Assembly (NCBI GenBank): GCA_021797555.1
Contig: JAJZZM010000020.1
Span: 62,001-126,000 of the forward strand
Direction of reading: 5' to 3'
Source of the DNA: Thermoplasmata archaeon
GTDB taxonomy: Archaea > Thermoplasmatota > Thermoplasmata > Thermoplasmatales > Thermoplasmataceae
Length of the DNA stretch: 64,000 nucleotides
Shown: in pieces, positions 8,783 to 18,300 of the stretch
Layout: each line of letters starts with the position of its first letter
How positions within the stretch are numbered: the stretch's first letter is position 1
The notes under the pieces: generated by a model
Databases searched by the model: none
What the model was told of the DNA's origin: nothing
The model's input: only the letters and a program-made list of their open reading frames with translations
Translations under genes and position numbers: made by a program

Positions 8783-9532
8783 TTGAAGGAATTAGGCAAA
8801 CGCATTAAAAATATATTAATTCCATTATTAATAATATTTTTTATAGTATTTGTATCAAACCCTCTAAAAATGAAAATAGGTATTCAAAATTCTTTTTCTG
8901 TTATGATTTTTCATATTATTTATTCTAATTTACCTGAAGGATTTTCAGTTATTGCAATAACACCTTTTGAGGCAATAATGGTTGATGTCAAGTTATCATT
9001 ATTGATTTCATTGATAATAATAATGCCATGGATATTATTGCAGATATCTCTGTTTGTAGGGCCAGCACTATATAGTTATGAGAGGAGATTACTGATACTG
9101 TCTATAATACCGGTTATAATGTTTTTTATAGCTGGATTTTTATTTGCAGCCAGTTTAATTATTCCATTAATGTTTAAGTTTGCAGACACACTTGATATAT
9201 CTATGGGTATCCTTCCAACGGTAAGTGCTTCATCCTTTGTGCTAACCATTTTTATAATAGAGTTCTCAATGGGGTTGAGCTTTGAAATTCCGATGTTCAT
9301 GCTATCCCTTACATATTTAGGTGTTATAAACAGTAAGCAAATAAAAAATAACTGGAGATATGGAATAGCAGGGTCGTTTGTCATAGCGCTTATAATTTCA
9401 CCTGGTGCCACAGGAGGTTTTGTGGAGACATTAATAGGTTTAATAATTTCCGGATTGTACTTTTTGGGTTATGCTTTCTCCGTAAAGGCAGAAAAATGGA
9501 AAGTGAAAAACAATGAAAATATGGATGTGTGA
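8783..9532 (+). CDS. tatC: Sec-independent translocase subunit TatC
   Basis: A polytopic protein of about 250 residues with six predicted membrane helices. It has the conserved TatC core: TPFEAIM, MPWILLQISLFVGPALYSYERR, and SMGLSFEIPMFM. TatC recognises twin-arginine signals. The start is uncertain: no ATG lies at the expected place. I place it at the TTG at 8783, with GAGG five bases upstream, which gives KELGKRIKN at the N-terminus. An ATA codon at 8759, preceded by GGGTGG, would add eight acidic residues. The end overlaps the next gene by 20 bp, so the tat genes and that gene are one transcript. Confidence 0.92.
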   Translation: MKELGKRIKNILIPLLIIFFIVFVSNPLKMKIGIQNSFSVMIFHIIYSNLPEGFSVIAITPFEAIMVDVKLSLLISLIIIMPWILLQISLFVGPALYSYERRLLILSIIPVIMFFIAGFLFAASLIIPLMFKFADTLDISMGILPTVSASSFVLTIFIIEFSMGLSFEIPMFMLSLTYLGVINSKQIKNNWRYGIAGSFVIALIISPGATGGFVETLIGLIISGLYFLGYAFSVKAEKWKVKNNENMDV

Positions 9533-11702
9533 AAAAGAAAATATTGGATTTAAAAGCGAGAGCGATGCTATAAGGCATACAATTTCAACAGATCACGTTG
9601 TGAAATTACATAGGTTCTGGAGAAATATTCCTGATAATATAAAAATTGTTGAGACTGGCAATAAAAATAATTTGAAAAACCAGAATATTGCTATTGTTTC
9701 TGGCAACATGAAAGATGCAGATATAATACCTGCTGATCCAAGACAGAGAAAAAGAAAATTTTTAAAACTTGCTGGCCTTGGAATTGGAATATCAATAGTA
9801 TCAATGACAGCACTGAATAAGACATTGAATTTGCATAATAAGTCATTTGATTCGTCACCTGAGATAGGGGCAACGATAACATCCCAGGGCATTATATTGC
9901 CAGGACTTACCCAGGATCCAATGAACCCGTATCCAGGTCAGGTATGGTATAGGTCAGATCTTGGCCTTGTAAAATGGTATGATGGCATAAATAATACAAA
10001 CAATATAACTTCTGCATGGAATAGTTTCAGAGGGAAACCGTACATTACAGTTTCATCAAAAGGACTCTCAAATAATTTATCGGATATTGCAAATGATGGT
10101 GCAGATTTTGGGCCGGATACACCATATGGCTCAGGAACAGGACTTACACACACATCTGGAATACAGGAAGCATTAAATTATGCTGGAACAAATGGGGGCG
10201 GCATAATAAAATTAAGTGCCGGCATCTATTATATATCCGATATACTATATTTACAATATGATAATACAAAAATAGTTGGAGAAAATATGGGTTCAACTGT
10301 ATTGCACCTTAAATATCCATTTAATGCGCTTGGTTCAGGTGGATTCCAGAATATAAATGCAATTGTAACAACAGACCCGACAGGGTCAGCCGAACCAGAG
10401 TATACAGGCATAGAAAATGTAACACTGGACGCATCAGAAGCTGGTAACGCGAAAGCCGGGATAACAATAATAATGTTCCGCTGGGGTAAACATTTAACAT
10501 TTAAAAATATAAAAATGGTAGGATTAAATGGAACTTCACCCAATCCAAATGGTTTAAACGGCGGAGTTGATTTTGTTGATATAGATAATTATATAGCAAA
10601 ATCAAGTGATTATGTTGAATCGGGTTCAACATGTGGAACACTTGTATTAACCGGTGGCAGCAATATACATGTAAGCAATGTTTATATGGATGGCCTGTGG
10701 GAGTTTGATGGCAATGTAACACCTGATTCCACTTTTGAAAATATAGAAATGCACGGCAACGATATATTATTGGATGGCAGTAGTTCTGACAGCTGGGGAT
10801 ATACAACATTTAGAAATGTAAACGTATTTAACGGATTAAACTGGGCATTAAATGGATTTTTACAGGTTAATGAAGGCTGTTACTTCATAAATTGCTATTT
10901 TGAGGGTGTTGTAAGGGCATCTGCAAGGCACACATATTCATGTGAATTTAATGGTGGATTAGGGTCTGTTAAGGATTTTAGGAATAACAGGGTTTACATG
11001 AACAGTTCAGCATTATTCCCCCAGGGTGTTGGATTGCCAATGGGAATAAGTGCATATGAGGATTCTGATGGGAAATATGTAGCATATGTTACCGGAAATA
11101 TATTCATAAATCTAACTGCAAACAGTGTTCAGGGCGGTTCTGCCTTTAGTATAGGCGGGTTCAATGCACCTAATGACACCGATAATTTGCTGATAATATC
11201 AAACAACATATTTCCAACAGGTTTTTCGGGATTGTTTGGATACAATATACAGGCGGCGTCACTCATACTTATAATAGAAAATAACACAGGGCCGTTTTTA
11301 ACAAATATGCAGAATACAGTTGGAACACCAGCAACAATAACCGCATTGCCAGGGAGTTCAATAAAAAATAATAGTTGTTTATCAGTAAGTTATCCATTTT
11401 CAGGCAGTACGGCATCAATACCAGAAAATCCTCCAGCCAGTGGAGCAGTATATCAGAATACAAATCCATTTGATATAGAACTAAACATACCTGTATATGC
11501 ATCTTCATCAGGTACGTCAGGTTATGTTACTATATATAAGGGAGTATCTGAATCAGTACAAACAATTGGGCGTCAGTATGTTGATGGAAATACAAATTCC
11601 AAAAATACACAGCTTGTCACATTAAGGGTAAAATCCGGATGGTATTATAAAATTACAGCATCTAATGCCACAATAGGAACTGCGGTGATAATAGGTGAAT
11701 GA
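9513..11702 (+). CDS. Beta-helix (pectate-lyase-like) protein with Tat-like signal, in the tat cluster
   Basis: A 729-residue protein. The first 70 residues hold a lone Cys and three His (C6, H22, H28, H33), like half of a C2H2 finger. Next comes RKRKFLK (about residues 77-83) followed by a hydrophobic stretch (LAGLGIGISIVSM). This resembles a twin-arginine signal, but with KR in place of RR and displaced inward. After a short PYPGQVWYRSDLG motif (near 145), a long right-handed beta-helix-type region begins with DGADFGPD and IQEALNYA and runs to about residue 600. No lyase residues are evident. It overlaps tatC by 20 bp, so it may be that system's substrate. Its start and end motifs recur in the protein at 45109-46407. 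Confidence 0.75.
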   Translation: MKIWMCEKENIGFKSESDAIRHTISTDHVVKLHRFWRNIPDNIKIVETGNKNNLKNQNIAIVSGNMKDADIIPADPRQRKRKFLKLAGLGIGISIVSMTALNKTLNLHNKSFDSSPEIGATITSQGIILPGLTQDPMNPYPGQVWYRSDLGLVKWYDGINNTNNITSAWNSFRGKPYITVSSKGLSNNLSDIANDGADFGPDTPYGSGTGLTHTSGIQEALNYAGTNGGGIIKLSAGIYYISDILYLQYDNTKIVGENMGSTVLHLKYPFNALGSGGFQNINAIVTTDPTGSAEPEYTGIENVTLDASEAGNAKAGITIIMFRWGKHLTFKNIKMVGLNGTSPNPNGLNGGVDFVDIDNYIAKSSDYVESGSTCGTLVLTGGSNIHVSNVYMDGLWEFDGNVTPDSTFENIEMHGNDILLDGSSSDSWGYTTFRNVNVFNGLNWALNGFLQVNEGCYFINCYFEGVVRASARHTYSCEFNGGLGSVKDFRNNRVYMNSSALFPQGVGLPMGISAYEDSDGKYVAYVTGNIFINLTANSVQGGSAFSIGGFNAPNDTDNLLIISNNIFPTGFSGLFGYNIQAASLILIIENNTGPFLTNMQNTVGTPATITALPGSSIKNNSCLSVSYPFSGSTASIPENPPASGAVYQNTNPFDIELNIPVYASSSGTSGYVTIYKGVSESVQTIGRQYVDGNTNSKNTQLVTLRVKSGWYYKITASNATIGTAVIIGE

Positions 11703-11721
11703 TTTATTTTAAGGTGTTCAT

Positions 11722-13014
11722 ATGAATTATAAAAAATTAAAAAATGAGATAAAAAATAAAATACAAAAAACCGGCAAAAAAATAGGCAAAAAAAGATTGA
11801 TGATAATATTATCCATTATTTTATCCATAATATTAATTTCAGATGTTTTATTGATATCACAGAATCAAACATCAAAAAGCATTGAAAGAACATTGCCTTC
11901 CCCGGTAAAAATAAGTCCAGCAATACTAAATTTCACGACGCCAGTAACAACATGGTATAATAATACAGAATACAATTATTATGCTACTTTTAATTCCTCG
12001 CATGATTATATATTAAAAACAAATTCAAGCCTTGTAATGACATATAATATGACAGACTATGCTAAAGATACAGATGACGTTGCAATTACCGGAAAAATGC
12101 TTACAGGCATATATTATGTAAATCTTTCTGTTGTGTCAAATTTCAGTGCGGATAAAAAGCTTATAGGATATGATAATTTCACAGTAAATGTATTAAATAA
12201 ACCATTTATATGTAGTGAGCCAATGTATACATATATAAAAGGTTCGGAATACAAATACACTTATAAATCAACACAGAATGGTGAGTATAATATGTTCAAG
12301 TTGCCATCATGGGCTTCAGTAAATTCAACTACACATACAATATATGGATACCCTAAATCTGGAAATTATTCTATATCTATTACCGTATATAATTCAAATG
12401 GGTCATATACACAGTCATATGTTTTATCTCCAATGAATAGTATAGTTTCAGACAATGTAATGGTTGGCAATAATTCTGTAAATTTAATTTACAATAATTC
12501 CGCTGGTAATATAGGGATTGTGGATAATTCTATATATCTTAATAATTATCCAGTATTAAATGTAACGGGCAATAAAATTCATGCAGTGTATAATATATCC
12601 ATTGTATCCGGAAATAGATACACAGTATCAACAAATTCAATAGATAACCTGCCGGTCAATATAATATTTGGAAACCAGACAACACATTTTTCTGGAAATA
12701 ACGAATACAATGTTTATATGTATAATAATGGATCAAAAACACTTTTTGAACAGGTTCATTCATACAACGGTAAAATTTATGTAACATATAATCCTGCAAA
12801 AGACCCTCTTGATCCTGTTTTCTGTGTAACGCCTGCAATTGCATCAGAACATATAACCTCACCTAAGCCGGTGCATGTATTTTCAATAATATACGTAAAT
12901 AATATATTCCTGGAAAATGTTGAAAAATTAATGCTTGCTTTTGCAGTGATAACAGCCATAGCATTAGCATATGTTGTATTTTATATGAAACCTAAAACAT
13001 TAAAGAAAAAATAA
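11722..13014 (+). CDS. Surface protein anchored at both ends, with Ig-like domain
   Basis: A 430-residue protein 19 bp after the beta-helix gene and probably in the same operon. It has a Lys-rich cytoplasmic start, a membrane helix at about residues 26-45, a long Asn/Tyr/Ser/Thr-rich outside region, and a second membrane helix near the C-terminus (about 400-420) before a basic tail. The middle contains PSWASVNSTTHTIYGYP, typical of a putative Ig (cadherin-like) domain. It has many N-x-S/T sequons. No enzyme motif is seen. It could hold the Tat-exported beta-helix protein at the surface, which is inference from position. Confidence 0.7.
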   Translation: MNYKKLKNEIKNKIQKTGKKIGKKRLMIILSIILSIILISDVLLISQNQTSKSIERTLPSPVKISPAILNFTTPVTTWYNNTEYNYYATFNSSHDYILKTNSSLVMTYNMTDYAKDTDDVAITGKMLTGIYYVNLSVVSNFSADKKLIGYDNFTVNVLNKPFICSEPMYTYIKGSEYKYTYKSTQNGEYNMFKLPSWASVNSTTHTIYGYPKSGNYSISITVYNSNGSYTQSYVLSPMNSIVSDNVMVGNNSVNLIYNNSAGNIGIVDNSIYLNNYPVLNVTGNKIHAVYNISIVSGNRYTVSTNSIDNLPVNIIFGNQTTHFSGNNEYNVYMYNNGSKTLFEQVHSYNGKIYVTYNPAKDPLDPVFCVTPAIASEHITSPKPVHVFSIIYVNNIFLENVEKLMLAFAVITAIALAYVVFYMKPKTLKKK

Positions 13015-13068
13015 ATATAATTTTTATTAATAAATTTAAATTATAATATTAAATTAAATAACATTTTT

Positions 13069-13503
13069 TTAATTTTTATCCTTATCATATTCCTGAAATG
13101 CCTTTGAGGCAGCATCCTTGTAAACCTGTTTATGCGTTAAATTCGCCAGCTGTTCTAAACTTCTTGCAACCCAGAGCTTGTCATGGCCATGAGCTTCAGC
13201 ATATTTCAGGCCTTTGTCATAGTTTTCATCTGCAGATAATTCATCGGAATATCCTGGATGATTAGATGTTGTTTGCATATCTATACCCATTTCATATTTT
13301 TTATTGTCATATTTATTGTTGGTATCTTTTTTATCTTCCTGATCTTTTAATCCGTCTATTTCCTCATTTAATCTGTGCTCATGCCTTTCATGTACATTTT
13401 CATTTTCTTTCATTTCATGTTCAAGTATCCATATATCCTTTCCATTTCTATGAACATAATGACCTTTTACCTCTGTTTCATTGTTATCTTTATCATCACC
13501 CAT
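13069..13503 (-). CDS. Highly charged protein of unknown function
   Basis: A 144-residue protein that is rich in Glu, Asp, Lys and His (for example HEHRLNEEID and HGHDKLW), with no signal peptide or membrane segment. The N-terminal 80 residues look disordered. The C-terminal 60 residues (LKYAEAHGHDKLWVARSLEQLA onward) could form helices. I do not recognise a family. It stands alone between the surface-protein operon and tRNA-Cys. The composition suggests a soluble, possibly metal- or stress-related protein, but nothing in the sequence proves this. Confidence 0.6.
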   Translation of the reverse strand: MGDDKDNNETEVKGHYVHRNGKDIWILEHEMKENENVHERHEHRLNEEIDGLKDQEDKKDTNNKYDNKKYEMGIDMQTTSNHPGYSDELSADENYDKGLKYAEAHGHDKLWVARSLEQLANLTHKQVYKDAASKAFQEYDKDKN

Positions 13504-13634
13504 TTTATCGCCTTAACATTTATTCATAATATATTAATATAAATTTTTTTGCCTTATATATAAATATTATATTTAATGTAATAGCAAAACATAATGATTG
13601 TATTATTCTATTTATAAGGATTTGAAATTGTAAA

Positions 13635-13706
13635 AGGATAGGTTGGGATTTGGACCCAAGTAGATGAGATCTGCAGTCTCACGCATAGCTTCTCTGCCAC
13701 CTATCC
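13635..13706 (-). tRNA. tRNA-Cys (GCA)
   Basis: On the minus strand the acceptor arms GGATAGG and CCTATCC pair fully. The anticodon stem TGAGA/TCTCA encloses the loop CTGCAGA with anticodon GCA. The discriminator base is U, the identity element for Cys. The T-arm is TTGGG-TCCAAAT-CCCAA. No intron is seen and CCA is not encoded. A TATA-like stretch lies about 20 bp upstream. Confidence 0.93.
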
Positions 13707-13834
13707 GCTATCTTGTATTACAAATTTATATTTATCTTTTTATGATTAAATTTATTATTTATCGATATTTATTTATACAATATTTAAAAATAAATTATAA
13801 AAATTTATAAATAATGAATTAATTATTATATCAG

Positions 13835-14479
13835 ATGACTCGAGTAGGAATATATACTCATGATTTCAAATTTTACCATGATGTTATAATGGATTTGAAG
13901 AAGTGGAATCTGCCTTTTTACAGCATAACTGATATTTATTCCATACCTAAGGATATTTCTGTAATCTTAAGTTCTAATAAGGATAATATAAAATTACCCG
14001 GGCAGATTAAAGCTGGTAATTCAATGGAAGGGATAAGGATGTGCCTTTCAATGCTTTTAGATCGTGATAAATTTAATAACATTGTTATAGGTATAGACCC
14101 TGGACCAAAACCAGGTATAGCTGTTATGGCAGATAATGTTTTAATGGAGGCATACGAATGCCCGACAATAAAAGGTATAAGAAAGGAAATTCTGAATATA
14201 ATAAATAGCTATTCTTATGTTTATGCAACTATAAAAATAGGTAATGGTGATAGGCCAAACAGGGATTCAATAATAATGGAATTAAGAAATATTGCACCAA
14301 TGGTAATAGTTAATGAAGAAAATACAAGCACTCCACATAAAATACATGATAACGCATTATCGGCTGCAAGAATATCATTAATAAATGATAAATATGACTG
14401 TACGCGGGTCCCTGAAAAATTTAGCAGAAAAAATATTTATGAAAAAGAATTTACAACCTTACATTCATTAATATCATGA
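13835..14479 (+). CDS. RuvC/RNase H-fold protein of unknown function
   Basis: A 214-residue protein. The motif GIDPGPKPGIAV (about residues 87-98) is the first beta-strand motif of RuvC-like and other RNase H-fold nucleases. A second acidic position is likely in the middle, and an aspartate in KIHDNALSAARIS near residue 172 is a good third ligand. The N-terminal 80 residues (GIYTHDFKFYHDVI) form a separate alpha/beta part. This layout matches uncharacterised archaeal RNase H-fold proteins. A structure-specific DNA nuclease is possible but unproven. A TATA-like TTTATAAA lies about 30 bp upstream of the ATG, so the transcript is nearly leaderless. Confidence 0.65.
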   Translation: MTRVGIYTHDFKFYHDVIMDLKKWNLPFYSITDIYSIPKDISVILSSNKDNIKLPGQIKAGNSMEGIRMCLSMLLDRDKFNNIVIGIDPGPKPGIAVMADNVLMEAYECPTIKGIRKEILNIINSYSYVYATIKIGNGDRPNRDSIIMELRNIAPMVIVNEENTSTPHKIHDNALSAARISLINDKYDCTRVPEKFSRKNIYEKEFTTLHSLIS

Positions 14480-15298
14480 TTTTGTTTTTGGCACTTTTTT
14501 CTTTCTTCTTTTCCATTTGGGTACCTTTACCGTATTTCTTCTACCTGAAGCCAATACAAGGAATATTGCAAATGCCACAGCAACTGCAGCTATATAATAA
14601 ACCCAGTTATAATTTGGTGGTGTTCCATAATAGAAACTAACAGAAGATTTACCTGATATTAATATATCAGGATTGCTTGTTGATATTGATAATGTATCTT
14701 TGCCTTTGGGTATCGTGGCCGCGGGTACAGTAATATTAATATTTGAAGTAGATTTTGGGCCTATTCTTTCAACATGCTTCGAACCTACAGTAACCCCATT
14801 AATAAAATAACTTATAGTAATATTATATATTGGGCTGGATATAGAGTTTTTTATCGTAGCATTTAATTTAACCGGATTGCTTACATTAAAATTTATACTA
14901 TTTAAATTTACAACAGTTGAATTTGTTTGATTTAATGCCATACTTTTAATATTAACATATACGGTCTGGCAATTTAAAGGTGCAGTAACGGGTATAACAA
15001 AGTCTGTATTGTTGTGTGAGCTTTTATGGTATGTTAATGGAGAAAATGATGTTAGATTAGTACCGGCGAAATATGCACTCACCGAGTAACTATGATAACC
15101 GGATGATTCGTTTACATATATATCAAATTTTTCACCTTTGTATACGAAAGATGGATAGCTTATTACAGGTGAAAATGATGTTGCCGGCGTATTTACATTA
15201 TTAGCTCCACCGTTCGCATTATAATTAATCATTGATAATCCAGATAAGGAAACCAATATGAACACAATTGATATAATTATTATTAATTTAGTTTTCAT
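14474..15298 (-). CDS. Membrane-anchored surface protein with CARDB-like domain, next to aglB
   Basis: A 274-residue protein with an N-terminal signal or anchor helix (about residues 4-24), an Asn/Ser/Thr-rich outside part, a C-terminal membrane helix (near 232-250) and a strongly basic tail. The central stretch, with LNATIKNSISSPIYNITISYFINGVTVGS, resembles a CARDB-type adhesion domain. It begins 5 bp after aglB on the same strand, so it is probably co-expressed with the glycosylation enzyme. It may be a glycosylated envelope protein or a non-catalytic partner. Its last 6 bp overlap the convergent RuvC-fold gene. Confidence 0.65.
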   Translation of the reverse strand: MKTKLIIIISIVFILVSLSGLSMINYNANGGANNVNTPATSFSPVISYPSFVYKGEKFDIYVNESSGYHSYSVSAYFAGTNLTSFSPLTYHKSSHNNTDFVIPVTAPLNCQTVYVNIKSMALNQTNSTVVNLNSINFNVSNPVKLNATIKNSISSPIYNITISYFINGVTVGSKHVERIGPKSTSNINITVPAATIPKGKDTLSISTSNPDILISGKSSVSFYYGTPPNYNWVYYIAAVAVAFAIFLVLASGRRNTVKVPKWKRRKKKVPKTKS

Positions 15299-15303
15299 TT
15301 ATT

Positions 15304-18300
15304 TCACCTTTTCTTCCTTGACCTTATTGAAGACCCTATTAAGCCCACTAACATGGCTGCTACTATTATTCCTATGCCTATATATATTGTAATTGCCGGA
15401 TTAGCCGTATAATCATCAATTATACTGATGCCTGATGAACCTGTATTTACTGATGCACTCTGTATTTCCGGTGTTATTGTTACATTATGTTCCAGCGTGT
15501 TATTGTAATATGAATGGAAATCTATTATATCGCTGCTACTTAATTTAACAGATGAGATATCATATGCGTAAACATACACTGTTGCTGTTTGATTGTATAG
15601 TAATGTAATATTATTTGCTATTTTGCCATTGTAAACTGTATATGTACCTATACGGTATACTTTGTTTAATGTTAAATTATTTGTTATATTGAAATAAACC
15701 GTTATGTTTACATTACCTGTATTTTTAATTGTTACGGGGAGCATATTCAATGTACCGTTTGTTATTGTATATTCCTTTAGGCTTAAATTTCCAGAATTTA
15801 CTGTATAATTATAATACTTTGATACATTAACAGTAATATATCCATGTGCCGTTACATTTTTAATGGTATTATTTACAACTATCGAAACGTTATTTATGCC
15901 TGCAGGTGCATCCGGTACAGTTACAGTAACATTTACGGTTTCATTTTCATTCGGTTTAAGATAAAAATTGTTGGTGCTAAATAACATCTTCCACGTTGAA
16001 TTGCCAGAATATAATGTTAAATTATTAGCTGTATTGCCATTATTTGTTATTTTAACTGTTGTAATGAATGTACTTCCTACACTTTCATTAGGATCGACCG
16101 CGTTTATTGTATAATTAAAAATGTTAACCTTCTTAAGATGTAAGTTAACATATTCTGTACTGTTTATGTATTCTGTTACCGCGTTATTATATGTTATATC
16201 CATTTTATATGTGCTATTATATATAATTTTACTTGATGATATTGTAAATTTATTCTCGGGTAATAATATTTTCTGTATTGATGAGTTTACGTTTAGTTCT
16301 GACGGTCCTGTGATTTTAACATTATTATTTATTAATTTATTATTATAATATACATAAAGATGTGCATAATGTGCTTTTATTAATGTAATGTTATTATCTA
16401 TGACGTTTGTAAATGGTTTCAAAGTTATATTATTCATATATGCATAACCGTCATTTGCACCTGTTATGTATATACCATATATAGCATTGGCATTTTGTAA
16501 TGATACATTATAATAGCCACTGCTATTTGATCTTATAGTTTTTATTATTGTACCGTTGCTTATTACGTTTATATATGCATATCCTGCAGGAGAATTATTA
16601 TATGTTACATAGCCATTTACATAATCAGGCACCATGTGTGTTGTTAATGTAAGGTTTAAAGATGTATTTTTTGTTAGATATATATTAGTTAAATTACCGT
16701 AATATGTGTATGCACCTGTTTTGTTTGAATATTTACCTGAGGTGCTTACATTATAATTATTATTTTCAGGCAGGACTAAACTGATTTTTTTGCCTGTGAA
16801 ATTCAATGATAAACTATTGTAGTCTATAATATAGCTTGTTGATGTGTTTAATGAATTTGTTACATTTAAATCGTAAGCCGGTTTATAAAAGGGTGTATAT
16901 GTTGTATTTTTATTTATATACATTGACGTAATGTTTGCTGTGGTTCCATTGTATGAATATACTGTATATTTGCCTGCTGGGAAGTGATTTATATTATATT
17001 CTGTGCCGTTCTTAAAAATATATGTTGTATAATTCTTATTGTATGTTAATGAGAAATTAAGGTATGTATTTTTGTCTATTGTCTGATTTTTCATTATTAC
17101 AGTTGTGCCCGTGATTTCTGGTGTAATATACGCATCCTTGCTACTAAAGGATGTATAATATATACCTGGGGCCATATTATATGTCGCCACACCATTGATA
17201 AAATTAATATTATATGTATTATCAGGGCTTTCAAGATTTATCGTTCCATTAAAGTTACTCAGTACTTTTGAAGTGTTATTGATTTTAAATGTAATATTAT
17301 ATGTGTTCTGATAGGCCAGGTATGATAATGATGTTGAATTTGTTATTTTTGCCATTTTACCATAGTAAAATATGGATTGAATATCCACATAACTTTTATT
17401 CACTGCAGGATAATTTACTATTGCCTGGCTGCTATTTAATTCTGCAAAGAAGAATGGGAAGCCATGGTAATAAACTGTTGCTATTCCTTCAGTTACTTCC
17501 TGATTAACATTATTATTGGATGATGCAAGTACTGTTGTGTTATATGGTGTATTTAAATTTAAATAAATATATCTTTCAGCGCTTATATTTAAATAATCAA
17601 ATGAAGCAAGCCTTGCACCTGTATATTCACCAAGGCCGGATATTGTATACTGCCCTTCCGGCAAATATACTGTATAATTTTTATCTGTATTGTTAAAATC
17701 ATACTGCAATCTTATATTTTTTGATAATACCTCATAAAATCCTGTGTAATTATTATGGTTTTTTATGTATGAGTCAATATGTACCGGTATGGCCTTTAAA
17801 TAATGAATATTTAATTCCGTATTCCCTGTAACATTTATTGTTTTTATAAATACACCGGTTCCATTGGTAGAATACACAGTATACATTCCATATGGAAGGT
17901 TTGTACTATAAGTTCCATTAACCGGTGTAACATTTAATGAGTCTGAACTTATTCCATTGAAATATAATGTTACATTATTTGTTGCATTTCCATAAAGTCT
18001 AGCTGCAAGCTCAGGAGTTATACTTGCAGAATATGATGACCCCCAGCCAGTTACGGATTTATAACCCTTATTTTCGGTATTATTTGATTTTACTGTTATT
18101 GTATAATTACCAGGTATAACCCCAAAGGTCACATCCCCATTAGAACCAGTTGTGCTTGATTCTATATAACCTGTGGTATTAACTGTAACATTATAATCTG
18201 ATAATGGGTTACCATCAGTATTTACATTTACTGTTAGGTTATCAAAATTTATGTTAATATTATTTGTTATATTTTTACCGAGAACAGCAGTTATTGTTTC

